A stretch of DNA of 32,719 bases from an uncultured Bacteroidales bacterium. Its GTDB lineage: Bacteria > Bacteroidota > Bacteroidia > Bacteroidales > Bacteroidaceae. Position 1 is the stretch's first letter, and the number at the start of each line of letters is the position of its first letter. The notes beneath the pieces are model-generated. The model searched no databases, was not told where the DNA came from, and saw nothing but the letters and a program-made list of their open reading frames with translations. Of this stretch, positions 9,601 to 16,855 are shown in pieces. Where the stretch lies: the NCBI GenBank assembly GCA_945787885.1, contig CALZJF010000028.1:1-32719 (forward strand), written 5' to 3'. The position numbers were made by a program, and so were the translations under genes.

Positions 9601-10578
9601 TCAGATACTCAGTTCGTCCAAGACTTTGATGAGCTGCGGGTCCATATCCTTTCGTTTCTGCACAGCTTCTATGAAAGGCACATACACCACATCATTGTTC
9701 CTGATGCCCACCATCACATTTCTCTGTCCCTGTATCAAGGCCGTGATGGCTCCCACGCCTACGCGACTTGCCAGAATGCGGTCGCGGGCGGACGGCGTTC
9801 CGCCACGCTGCAAATGGCCCAGAATCGAGACGCGCACGTCAAACTGCGGGTATTCCTTCTTTACACGGTCTGCATAATAGAGAGCACCACACTTGGGACT
9901 CTCCGACACAATGACCATGCAGCTTTTCTTTGACTTTCTGATGCCGCGGCTCATAAATTCTATCAGCTGGTCAGCGCCCGTAGTGTCTTCTGGAATAATG
10001 GCCGCTTCTGCGCCTGCTGCGATGGCACTGTTTTGCGCCAAGAATCCAGCATCGCGCCCCATGACTTCTATAAAGAAAATGCGCTCATGGGAGTTCGCCG
10101 TATCACGAATTTTATCAACACAGTCCATGATGGTATTCAGCGTCGTGTCGTAGCCAATGGTGTTGTCTGTTCCGTAAAGGTCGTTGTCAATAGTTCCCGG
10201 CAGTCCGATACAGGGATAATCATACTCCTCAGCCAATTTCATTGCACCCGTAAGCGAACCATTTCCGCCGATGACAATCAGCGCGTCGATACCTTCTCTC
10301 ATCAAAGTGTCATAAGCTCTCTTTCTCCCTTCCGGTGTCTGAAAATCCTTCGAACGTGCCGTACGCAATATCGTACCGCCAGTCTGGATGATGTTCGAAA
10401 CATCCTCTGTCGTAAAGGTTTTCACCTCACCATTCATCAATCCTTCATATCCACGATAAATGCCTTTCACCTTCAGCCCATTGCTGATAGCACTGCGTGT
10501 CACTGAACGTATTGCTGCATTCATGCCAGGAGCATCACCTCCTGAAGTAAGAACGCCTACACATCGAATTCTTGCCAT
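9601..10578 (-). CDS. pfkA: 6-phosphofructokinase
   Basis: The 325-residue enzyme phosphorylates fructose 6-phosphate to the 1,6-bisphosphate. The nucleotide-binding [10 protein letters not shown] (11-20) and catalytic PGTIDND (127-133, base D131) are present. Gly at 107 (GGNGS) and Gly at 128 (PGTIDN), where PPi-dependent enzymes carry Asp and Lys, predict ATP as phosphoryl donor. The position equivalent to E. coli D103, which helps bind Mg-ATP, is Asn here (N106). The fructose-6-phosphate site MGRDAGF (168-174) is intact. It sits 61 nt upstream of atpD on the same strand, so glycolytic and oxidative ATP-making genes may share a transcript. Confidence 0.95.
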   Translation of the reverse strand: MARIRCVGVLTSGGDAPGMNAAIRSVTRSAISNGLKVKGIYRGYEGLMNGEVKTFTTEDVSNIIQTGGTILRTARSKDFQTPEGRKRAYDTLMREGIDALIVIGGNGSLTGAMKLAEEYDYPCIGLPGTIDNDLYGTDNTIGYDTTLNTIMDCVDKIRDTANSHERIFFIEVMGRDAGFLAQNSAIAAGAEAAIIPEDTTGADQLIEFMSRGIRKSKKSCMVIVSESPKCGALYYADRVKKEYPQFDVRVSILGHLQRGGTPSARDRILASRVGVGAITALIQGQRNVMVGIRNNDVVYVPFIEAVQKRKDMDPQLIKVLDELSI

Positions 10579-10617
10579 ATTGATTTATGAATTAAAAGGT
10601 GACGCTGGGGATGGACT

Positions 10618-10650
10618 CAAAAATAAAATGGGGAGGAATGACCTTTCAAT
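10618..10650 (-). promoter_or_regulatory. Promoter candidate for pfkA and the atp cluster
   Basis: TATTTTTG on the minus strand (10618-10625) fits TAnnTTTG. It is preceded after 21 nt by ATTG (10647-10650). It lies about 40 nt upstream of the pfkA start, and no other good box lies between tRNA-Gly and pfkA. Confidence 0.5.
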
Positions 10651-10702
10651 CAGGTATTGCTCCCTATAATAATAAATAATGAGTATCTACCCATTGACTG
10701 TG

Positions 10703-10775
10703 AGCGGCAAACGGGGCTCGAACCCGCGACCCTGGGCTTGGGAAGCCCATGCTCTACCAACTGAGCTACTGCCGC
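10703..10775 (-). tRNA. tRNA-Gly(CCC)
   Basis: This is a 73-nt tRNA. The acceptor GCGGCAG pairs with TTTGCCGC with one G-U closing pair. The anticodon stem TGGGC/GCCCA encloses TTCCCAA, giving anticodon CCC for GGG codons. The D arm (AGCTCAGTTGGTAGAGC) and T arm (GCGGGTTCGAGCCCCGT) are standard. CCA is not encoded. A good promoter lies about 83 nt upstream. The pfkA promoter region follows directly, and no clear terminator separates them. Confidence 0.95.
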
Positions 10776-10857
10776 AAAAGAAACAGAGTCATAAAGGTGA
10801 AATACGTTTTCTCAATGAATTTGTAGAAATCGTCCTGCCTTTATTGTTTACGCACTG

Positions 10858-10889
10858 CAAAGTTAAGGCGTTATTTTGGTACTTGCAAG
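10858..10889 (-). promoter_or_regulatory. Promoter candidate for tRNA-Gly
   Basis: TAACTTTG on the minus strand (10858-10865) is an excellent -7 match. CTTG (10886-10889) sits exactly 20 nt upstream as the -33 element. The tRNA 5' end is 82 nt further on, leaving a leader to be removed by RNase P. Confidence 0.7.
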
Positions 10890-11024
10890 TAAAAACGAGG
10901 AAAAAAGAAGAATTTGCGGATAAAATGCGAAATCCATGTTTAGAAACTTGCCAAATGTTTGCTGACGAATTGTTTGGCATATCCTTTTTTTTGCACCACA
11001 AACCACAACATATCTTAAAGAAAG

Positions 11025-11208
11025 TCATCATTTTCACCCCTCCGAGTGATTATTTTGCCCCCACTAAATGGCCATTTTGCCCTTCAAAATGATTACTCTG
11101 AGACGAAATGTGCTGTAGGAACAAGGCATATTGCTGTAAACACATCTTATTGCTTACTTAGTTGTCAAATAATTGTCTGTGAATGACGATAAAAACATAG
11201 TCACGGTC
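11025..11208 (+). repeat. Dispersed intergenic repeat, copy B (uninterrupted)
   Basis: This copy matches 288-461 plus 662-671 and lacks the 192-bp insert found there. The palindrome AAATGGCCATTT is at 11066-11077. It sits between the tRNA-Gly promoter and the promoter of the receptor pseudogene. No coding potential is evident. The match ends shortly after AAAAACATAG, which is where copy A received its insertion. Confidence 0.8.
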
Positions 11209-11352
11209 TTTTTATACAGTTCTGCATTAGAAACCTTTTACCCAAAGAATATGGGCAGGAAACAGACACCGAGATAGGCAAAAAGGTAAGGAATAGGAAA
11301 ACAATATACCAAAAAAAAATAATGCAGAGCAAAATCCAAAAAGATGAAATAG

Positions 11353-11380
11353 TTTGCCAAGGAAATATATCGTACTTTTG
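11353..11380 (+). promoter_or_regulatory. Promoter candidate for receptor pseudogene and HMA gene
   Basis: TACTTTTG (11373-11380) matches the -7 consensus, with TTTG at 11353-11356. The 16-nt spacing is shorter than the usual 19-21, so the -33 element is uncertain. The first ATG follows 76 nt later. Transcription from here would reach the intact HMA gene through the broken receptor. Confidence 0.45.
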
Positions 11381-11456
11381 CACCACCATACCACATGAGT
11401 AGGCTATAAAACAATTTTTCAATACCTACAAGACTAAACACAGACAACCAAACTTC

Positions 11457-11956
11457 ATGAAGAAAATTTCAACGACTATTGCAGTATCGCTCGCGATAGG
11501 CGCAAAGGCCGTGGGGCAGACGGGGTGGAAGACGGACAGCCTTGCACAGAATAGCATCATGGACCAGACGCTGCAGAGAGTAACAGTCAAGGCTTCGCCA
11601 AACAAGAAATCACGCCTACGAGTGACTAACACAGAAATCATCGGACAGGGCGAACTGATTCGCGCTGCTTGCTGGAACTTTGGCACTTCGACCTCACTGG
11701 CAGCATCAATGGCAGCGGCGAACTCTATGACCACTCTCACTACCCTGCCTACTTTCAGTTGCAGGCTCAAATCACTCGCGATTTCCGGTATTGCTCCATC
11801 TACATTGGTGGTGAGAATCTGACCAACTACACCATCAAGCATCCAATTCATGGAGTTTCCGACCCTTGGTCAACAGCATTCGATGCCACTCAAGTTTGGG
11901 GACCCGTCAATGGTGCGATGGCATACATCGGCATCAGAGTAAAGGGAATTTTGTAA
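11457..11956 (+). pseudogene. TonB-dependent receptor remnant (internal deletion, frameshift)
   Basis: The first frame (from 11457) encodes a signal peptide (MKKISTTIAVSLAIGAKAVGQ) and the start of a receptor plug, with VTVKAS and EIIGQGELIRAAC resembling the plug of heavy-metal-associated TonB-dependent receptors. From about 11681 a different frame encodes the C-terminal end of a beta-barrel (WHFDLTGSINGSGEL, QAQITRDFRYCSIYIGGENLTNY, SDPWSTAFDATQVWGPVNGAMAYIGIRV), ending at 11956. Intact family members are about 700-800 residues, so some 500-600 codons are missing and the two ends are out of frame. The fusion point lies between about 11670 and 11690. The adjacent HMA gene fits the usual pairing with this receptor type. 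It is almost certainly non-functional. Confidence 0.85.
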
Positions 11957-11960
11957 ATGA

Positions 11961-12000
11961 CTCAAGATTATACAAGACTATACAAGACTATACAAGACTA
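11961..12000 (+). repeat. 10-bp tandem repeat before the HMA start codon
   Basis: Three perfect copies of TACAAGACTA (11971-12000) are preceded by one degenerate copy (11961-11970, 7 of 10 matching). The array fills the whole space between the pseudogene stop and the HMA start; the A of the ATG is the last base of the array. Copy-number slippage would move sequences in front of the ribosome entry site without changing the protein. Confidence 0.85.
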
Positions 12001-12293
12001 TGAAACAATTGATCATCATGATGGCAATGGCCATCGCTTCCTTTTCTGCCTCTGCTCAGAAAGCTGCATCTTCCGACACTTTGGTCATCACCACCAACCC
12101 ACAGATGCACTGCACGAATTGCGAAAAGAAAATCAAGAGCAACATTCGCTTTGTGAAAGGCGTAAAGAAAATCATCACGTCAGTTCCAGAACAAAAGGTG
12201 ACAATCATCTATGAATCCAAGAAGTCTGGCTATGAGGACTTTGCCAAAGCCTTCCAGAAAATAGGCTACGACATCGAGAAACTGCAGAAATAG
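12000..12293 (+). CDS. Periplasmic heavy-metal-associated (HMA) domain protein
   Basis: This 97-residue protein has a signal peptide (1-19, cut near ASA-Q). It is followed by a single HMA fold with the metal-binding MHCTNCEKK motif (CxxC, cysteines at about 38 and 41) and a ferredoxin-like pattern ending YEDFAKAFQKIGYDIE. Such proteins bind Cu(I) or related soft metals. Export implies a periplasmic role in capture or hand-over. It follows a wrecked TonB-dependent receptor of the type usually paired with it, so it may now work alone or be on the way to loss. No promoter of its own is seen, and its translation start is embedded in a 10-bp tandem repeat. Confidence 0.88.
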   Translation: MKQLIIMMAMAIASFSASAQKAASSDTLVITTNPQMHCTNCEKKIKSNIRFVKGVKKIITSVPEQKVTIIYESKKSGYEDFAKAFQKIGYDIEKLQK

Positions 12294-12359
12294 AACAGCA
12301 CATCATAGTTTCTCATTGCCTCTTGACAGAGCTTCATACATTGGAACAAGAACAGACAA

Positions 12360-12403
12360 AAGGCTGACATCCTCCATCAGAACGATGGGGGGACGTCAGC
12401 CTT
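12360..12403. terminator. Bidirectional terminator between HMA gene and ssb
   Basis: AAGGCTGAC (12360-12368) pairs with GTCAGCCTT (12395-12403). An inner stem CCTCCATC/GATGGGGG extends the hairpin. It serves the converging HMA (+) and ssb (-) genes, with short U-rich tails on both sides. Confidence 0.75.
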
Positions 12404-12427
12404 AATTGCTACGCAGGACTCTTGCGC

Positions 12428-12775
12428 TCACTTCTGCTCTCGGCTTTCTTTCGGGGTAAGCATTTCCATCTCTGTCACCCATATCTCCGTGACATATCGC
12501 GTCACGCCCTGCCGATCGGTGTAGGAACGGGTGCGAAGCTGTCCTTCGACGTAGAGTTTGTCGCCTTTCTTCACATATCGCTCCACCACTTCTGCCAGTC
12601 TTCTCCAAAACAACAGTCGGTGCCACTCAGGTTTTTCTGGCACCACCGTCCCGTTTGGTAGCGTATAGCTGGGAGTAGTGGTCGCTAATGTCACCTGTGC
12701 CGAACAGGTATTGGCGTCAAGATAACGAATTTCGGGATCTTTACCAACATTCCCGATGAGCATGACCTTATTCAT
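12428..12775 (-). CDS. ssb: Single-stranded DNA-binding protein, tailless form
   Basis: The 115-residue OB-fold protein begins MNKVMLIGNVGKDPEIRYLD. The typical SSB segments EWHRLLFWRRLAEVVERYVKKGDKLYVEGQLRTRSY (residues 50-85) and YVTEIWVTEMEML are present. It stops after PKESREQK. The disordered linker and the acidic tip (DDDIPF-like) that recruits SSB partner proteins are missing, so it is shorter than the usual 150-180 residues. It may be a paralogue of a full-length SSB encoded elsewhere. It is the last gene of the bamD-rpoZ-DUF4293-ssb cluster, 21 nt after DUF4293. Confidence 0.9.
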   Translation of the reverse strand: MNKVMLIGNVGKDPEIRYLDANTCSAQVTLATTTPSYTLPNGTVVPEKPEWHRLLFWRRLAEVVERYVKKGDKLYVEGQLRTRSYTDRQGVTRYVTEIWVTEMEMLTPKESREQK

Positions 12776-12796
12776 AGTGTTTGTTGCTACAAACGA

Positions 12797-13273
12797 TTAA
12801 CGCAGTCTGTCCATCGAACGCACCAAATCTTCATCACGCTTCACCGCACGACCTGCCAAGAATAGGAAGATGACTGCCACGAGCGGGAGCTGTGCCGTAA
12901 TGGAGGGCATGAAGATGGCAGACGTTGTGGAATAGACGAACCAGACTTGCAGACCATACGCCATATAGAAGAGGATGACGAGCAGGATGCCATAAATGCA
13001 CTTCTGCATCTGCCCCAAACGGTTTTTATAGTCAAACAGAGCGAAGAGGGAAATCAGAGCAGCCAGCCCGCTGAAGACGGGGAACAGCCAGCATGCCCAT
13101 TGCGCTCCAGCGTAGGCTTCTACGCCGAAGCTATCAATGCCGAAGACCGACATCCTATACATGCCTTGGCTTCCAGCCTGTATGACAGAGAAGGTTGCCA
13201 AAGGAAAGAAATTCACCGCTACGAGCAATGCCGTGGCAATCAGAAGATAGAGGGTTTGTATGCGCTGTATCAT
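12797..13273 (-). CDS. DUF4293 family membrane protein
   Basis: This 158-residue protein begins MIQRIQTLYLLIA, the hallmark start of DUF4293, a Bacteroidota-restricted family of unknown function. Four hydrophobic helices are seen (about 8-26, 58-80, 90-112 and 122-142), and a basic tail (KRDEDLVRSMDRLR) is probably cytoplasmic. It lies between rpoZ and ssb. The hairpin after rpoZ may separate it from the upstream genes, and no clear promoter of its own is visible. Confidence 0.85.
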   Translation of the reverse strand: MIQRIQTLYLLIATALLVAVNFFPLATFSVIQAGSQGMYRMSVFGIDSFGVEAYAGAQWACWLFPVFSGLAALISLFALFDYKNRLGQMQKCIYGILLVILFYMAYGLQVWFVYSTTSAIFMPSITAQLPLVAVIFLFLAGRAVKRDEDLVRSMDRLR

Positions 13274-13320
13274 AGTTTTTGGAGTTAAAGGTTTTTTTGA
13301 CGGGAAAGGAGGGACTTCTA

Positions 13321-13381
13321 AAAATAAAAGGCGCGCTGCAAACCCATCCGCATAGGAGAATGGGGAACTTGCAGCGCGCTC
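13321..13381 (-). terminator. Terminator after rpoZ
   Basis: An 11-bp perfect stem GCGCGCTGCAA/TTGCAGCGCGC (13332-13342 with 13370-13380) has an inner CCCAT/ATGGG-type extension. On the minus strand it is followed by CTTTTATTTTT. It is strong enough to end most transcription before DUF4293. Confidence 0.75.
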
Positions 13382-13478
13382 TATGAGATTAGAATATGGG
13401 AGGACGGAGGAGAGAGAAACAAATTCATCCTACAGTTCTGTCAGAAAAAGCATCCCCACATTCTTCAATACTTGATAA

Positions 13479-13820
13479 TCAGTCGAGATTCTGGTGATCG
13501 CGCTCCTTCAGCGGATTGCGGTAATAAATCTTTCCATTCGCAAATTCTTCTGCTGCTATAAGCGTAGGCTTCGGCAGACGCTCGTAGTGCTGGCTGATTT
13601 CAATCTGCTCGCGGTTCTCAAAAGTCTCCTCAAGACTGTCGTTCGCAGTGGCAAATTCCTTGAGTTTACGGGTGAGGTCTTCTTTCATCTTCACCGAGAT
13701 TTGGTTGGCGCGCTTTGACATGATGACAACACTCTCATAGATGTTTCCTGTCTCATCGGCAAAACTCATCAAGTCGTGCGTGACAGTGTTTGTAGGTGCT
13801 TTGACTTTCTTGTAATCCAT
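13479..13820 (-). CDS. rpoZ: RNA polymerase omega subunit (Bacteroidota type)
   Basis: This 113-residue small protein begins MDYKKVKAPTNTVTHDLMSFADETGNIYESVVIMSKRANQIS. The segment SVVIMSKRANQIS and the following charged helix (LTRKLKEFA) correspond to the omega/Rpb6 fold. The C-terminal EQIEISQHYERLPKPTLIAAEEFANGKIYYRNP is typical of the Bacteroidota form. Omega helps assemble and stabilise the beta' subunit. It lies 108 nt after bamD, as in other Bacteroidales. Confidence 0.9.
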   Translation of the reverse strand: MDYKKVKAPTNTVTHDLMSFADETGNIYESVVIMSKRANQISVKMKEDLTRKLKEFATANDSLEETFENREQIEISQHYERLPKPTLIAAEEFANGKIYYRNPLKERDHQNLD

Positions 13821-13928
13821 CTTGCGTTTGGTATCTTGTTTTATATTTTGTTAGCTTTGGGGATATTGCATTGGTGCCTTGGGGCAAGCTGTACATCCTA
13901 ATATATCAGCGATAGGCATTCACAGGCG

Positions 13929-14801
13929 TCATCCCTGCCCTGCTGCCTCATCATACTTTGCAGCCTCGCCCGTCAGATAGGGTTTCGCCTTCCTATAGAG
14001 TTCCTTGGCGCGCTTCATGAATTTCGACTGCGGATATTCGTTCTCAAAACTATAGAACTCTTCTGCCGCACTCTGATAGCGCTCTGCCTTCTTCGACTCT
14101 ACGCTCTGCTCTGCCATTTCAAATTTTGAACGGAGAATCAGGATGGCAAAGTCCTCACGCCGCGGACTGTAGGGATAATCATTGATGGCATTTTGCGCCG
14201 TCACGATGCAAGCCTGATAGTTCGAGCCTCCCTCCAGACAGTTCAGGAAGTAAGCACCAAGGTCAAAATAGAGCTTTGCCGAAGCATATTCCTTCTCAAT
14301 GAGCTTATCCTGAAGTTTGAATATATAATCTTGTGCTGTCTGTCGATAACGGCTGTCAGGCATGGCTTCAATGAAATTGTTAAATTCAGTGATGGCCTTA
14401 TAGGTGTCCGTTTGGTCGAGTATGGGTTCCGGCGTATTTTTGTAGAGCGAAAGCCCCGTGTAAAGTCGTGCCTCCTGACAATAATAGCCACGCGGATAGG
14501 ACTCGTAATACTTTTTGAAGTATTCCGAAGCCACATCGTAGTTCTTTGCCTTATAGTTCGCCATGGCAAGCATATAGAGGGCCTCTTGACCACGCTCTGT
14601 TCCTTTGGTAGCGGCGAGCAGGTCATAGAGCAACGTACTGCATCGCGTGTAGCGTCCGTCATAGAAATACTGTTTGGCAGCCTCATAGCGCAGGTCGGTG
14701 TCCGAACTCTTCAGCTGGGCATTATAGTTGCCACACGAAGCCAGCACACCAACGACCGCAAAGCCTACCAGCGCACGCCGTATTGGGAAAAGTCTTTTCA
14801 T
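13929..14801 (-). CDS. bamD: Outer membrane assembly lipoprotein BamD
   Basis: This 290-residue lipoprotein has a signal peptide with lipobox VLASC (acylated Cys at 23). TPR-like helical repeats follow, starting at YEAAKQYFYDGRYTRCSTLLYDLL, with further units around 75-100 (ALYMLAMANYKAKNYDVASEYFKKYYESYP) and near the C terminus. BamD is the essential partner of BamA in folding outer-membrane beta-barrels; it sits on the periplasmic face of the outer membrane. It is the first gene of a minus-strand unit with a well-formed promoter, facing rpsP. Confidence 0.93.
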   Translation of the reverse strand: MKRLFPIRRALVGFAVVGVLASCGNYNAQLKSSDTDLRYEAAKQYFYDGRYTRCSTLLYDLLAATKGTERGQEALYMLAMANYKAKNYDVASEYFKKYYESYPRGYYCQEARLYTGLSLYKNTPEPILDQTDTYKAITEFNNFIEAMPDSRYRQTAQDYIFKLQDKLIEKEYASAKLYFDLGAYFLNCLEGGSNYQACIVTAQNAINDYPYSPRREDFAILILRSKFEMAEQSVESKKAERYQSAAEEFYSFENEYPQSKFMKRAKELYRKAKPYLTGEAAKYDEAAGQG

Positions 14802-14838
14802 TGGCTGATCTTTTTCTTTTGCTTACTGCGTTTGGGTG

Positions 14839-14869
14839 CAAAGTTACGTTTTCCCTTGAAAATCACAAA
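14839..14869 (-). promoter_or_regulatory. bamD promoter
   Basis: On the minus strand TTTG (14866-14869) and TAACTTTG (14839-14846) are separated by 19 nt, a near-perfect Bacteroidota promoter. It lies 38 nt before the bamD start. Confidence 0.8.
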
Positions 14870-14994
14870 TTTCTATGTGCGTTAAATGAAAATTATGCCA
14901 TTTTGCGCTCATCTATAAACCTCAAATTGCATAGTCAACATGTATTTTCAGTCAAAAACGACGAAAGTTATCACAAAAAAGACAGAGCTATGCG

Positions 14995-15024
14995 TTTTCA
15001 TTCCATCAATAAGACGTAATTTTG
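14995..15024 (+). promoter_or_regulatory. rpsP promoter
   Basis: TAATTTTG (15017-15024) is a strong -7 box. TTTT (14995-14998) lies 18 nt upstream as a weak -33. The leader of about 85 nt that follows contains the short hairpin GAGGGA/TCCCTC near 15071-15088, which could have a regulatory role. The rest of the bamD-rpsP interval holds nothing else I recognise. Confidence 0.65.
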
Positions 15025-15112
15025 CGCCGTCTTCACGAGTTTGAAGACATCAAATCCATTTATTAACAAGTGAGGGACGTGCTCCCTCCGCAAATACAAA
15101 CATTTTTCACAA

Positions 15113-15652
15113 ATGGCAACACGTATTCGTTTGCAGCGTCATGGTCGCAAGAGCTATGCTTTCTACAGCATCGTCATTGCTGACGCTCGTGCTCCTCGCG
15201 ATGGTAAGTTCATCGAGAAGCTCGGAACTTACAACCCCAACACCAATCCTGCAACCGTAGATTTGAATTTTGAACGCGCCCTTCATTGGGTAGAGTGCGG
15301 CGCCCAGCCCACCGACACCGTTCGCAACATCCTTTCTGACGAAGGTGTTCTTCTCATGAAGCACCTCAAGGGTGGCGTGAAGAAGGGAGCATTCGACGAT
15401 GCTGCTGCTCAGGCTAAGTTCGAGGCTTGGAAGCAGGAGAAGGCTGCTAAGGCCAACGCTTTCGAAGCCAAGAAGGCTGATGCCAAGAAGGCTGCTGAGG
15501 CTGCTCGCCTTGAGGCTGAAAAGGCTGTCAACGCCAAGATTGCTGAGAAGGTGGCTGAAAAGAAGGCTGCTGAGGCTGCCGCAAAGGCTGAAGCTGAAGC
15601 TGCCGCCAATGCCGAGGCTCAGGAGGCCCCCGCAGAGGAAGCCAACGCATAA
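15113..15652 (+). CDS. rpsP: 30S ribosomal protein S16 with long C-terminal tail
   Basis: Residues 1 to about 85 are a normal bS16 ([43 protein letters not shown]). From about residue 95 to 179 a tail made almost only of Ala, Lys and Glu follows (repeated [12 protein letters not shown] motifs), likely one long charged helix. The E. coli protein has 82 residues, so the tail doubles its length; I know such tails from Bacteroidota S16. It has its own promoter and terminator, so it appears monocistronic, not in the rpsP-rimM-trmD-rplS operon of many bacteria. The ATG follows an A/T-rich leader without a Shine-Dalgarno. Confidence 0.96.
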   Translation: MATRIRLQRHGRKSYAFYSIVIADARAPRDGKFIEKLGTYNPNTNPATVDLNFERALHWVECGAQPTDTVRNILSDEGVLLMKHLKGGVKKGAFDDAAAQAKFEAWKQEKAAKANAFEAKKADAKKAAEAARLEAEKAVNAKIAEKVAEKKAAEAAAKAEAEAAANAEAQEAPAEEANA

Positions 15653-15742
15653 TCCTCCATTTGGCTGCTACCTGATTGCCTGCTTTTTTCTGCAGCAGTT
15701 GCAACAAGAAAAGGTGAAAGCCAATGCAATGAAAATCCCCTA

Positions 15743-15779
15743 AGTCGCCGGCTCCGAAAGGTCAGTCGGCGGCTTTTTC
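15743..15779 (+). terminator. rpsP terminator
   Basis: AGTCGCCG (15743-15750) pairs with CGGCGGCT (15767-15774) with one G-U pair. A T run follows (15774-15778). Confidence 0.8.
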
Positions 15780-15931
15780 ATTTTGTATAGGTTCCGTCAC
15801 ATTCAGAAACCGAAAAACTGCAGCAGAACATCCCCCTCCTATATATATTATAAGGAGTCTGACAGAGATGTAAACGTCTCCTCCTACGTCTCTCTGGCTC
15901 CCAATCTCTTTCCCCTCACCACTTTCCTCCT

Positions 15932-16786
15932 ATGGCACGAAAAAGAAAGAACTGGGTTGTCCCCGAAGGTACAACGCCCACTCCGTTCGACCTTCGTATC
16001 CTCGAAATACAAGCCAAAGGCCACCTCGTCCCCACCCGTCAGCTTATCAAAACTCCCGAACAAATTGAAGGCATACGCCGCGCCGGCGAAATCAACACCG
16101 CCATCCTCGATATGCTCGAAGAAAAAATTCGAGTCGGCATGACCACGGGTGAGATTGACCGCCTCGTGGCAGACTTCACCGAACGTCACGGTGCCATCTG
16201 TGCGCCCCTCAACTATGAAGGCTTCCCACGCCACTGCTGCACGAGCATCAACGAGGTCGTTTGCCACGGCATACCCTCCGACGACGAAGAATTGTGGGAT
16301 GGCGACATCCTCAACGTTGATGTCACCACCATCCTCAACGGCTACTATGCTGATGCCTCGCGCATGTTCTGCATCGGACAGGTAGAACCGCGTGTACAGC
16401 GTCTCGTCGATTGCGCCCGTGAATGCCTCGAAATCGGCATCGAAGCCGCACAGCCTTGGCATTATGTGGGAGAAATCGGAAAAGCTATCGAACGCCACGC
16501 TCGTCAAGACGGATTCTCTGTCGTACGCGACCTCGCCGGCCACGGCACGGGCAATGCTTTCCACGAAGACCCCGTCATCGACCACTACGACACGCGGCAA
16601 CGCGGCATGCTCCTTGTGCCAGGCATGGTCTTCACCATCGAACCCATGATTAACATGGGCACCCACGAAGTCTTCATAGATGAAGAAGATGGATGGACCG
16701 TCGTCACGGAAGACGAACTCCCTTCTGCACAATGGGAGCACACCTTTGTCATGACTGAAGACGGCCTTGAAATCCTCACTCACTGA
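15932..16786 (+). CDS. map: Methionine aminopeptidase, type I
   Basis: The 284-residue enzyme removes the initiator Met from nascent proteins. All five metal ligands are present: D130 (LNVDV), D141 (YADAS), H204 (AGHGTGNAFHEDP), E237 (FTIEPM) and E269 (QWEHTF). The catalytic domain starts at about residue 40, so there is an N-terminal extension of some 35-40 residues beginning MARKRKNWVVPEG, basic and without Cys. It might help ribosome binding, which is inference. It is followed closely by tsaD on the same strand. I see no clear promoter in the 279-nt gap after rpsP; its terminator lies there. Confidence 0.95.
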   Translation: MARKRKNWVVPEGTTPTPFDLRILEIQAKGHLVPTRQLIKTPEQIEGIRRAGEINTAILDMLEEKIRVGMTTGEIDRLVADFTERHGAICAPLNYEGFPRHCCTSINEVVCHGIPSDDEELWDGDILNVDVTTILNGYYADASRMFCIGQVEPRVQRLVDCARECLEIGIEAAQPWHYVGEIGKAIERHARQDGFSVVRDLAGHGTGNAFHEDPVIDHYDTRQRGMLLVPGMVFTIEPMINMGTHEVFIDEEDGWTVVTEDELPSAQWEHTFVMTEDGLEILTH

Positions 16787-16855
16787 TTCTTTCCCGCAGG
16801 AGGCATCTTGTGCCGCGAATTATTCCCCCTAAAGCTAATGCCCCTCTCTACTAAT

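Noticed and set aside
14802-15112. Possible replication origin at the gene-orientation switch
   Set aside because: The genes diverge here, but there is no dnaA, no cluster of DnaA boxes and no AT-rich unwinding repeat. Two divergent promoters explain the region.
15884-16783. 299-codon minus-strand open frame
   Set aside because: It is antisense to map, which has all five metal ligands; the translation has no family likeness.
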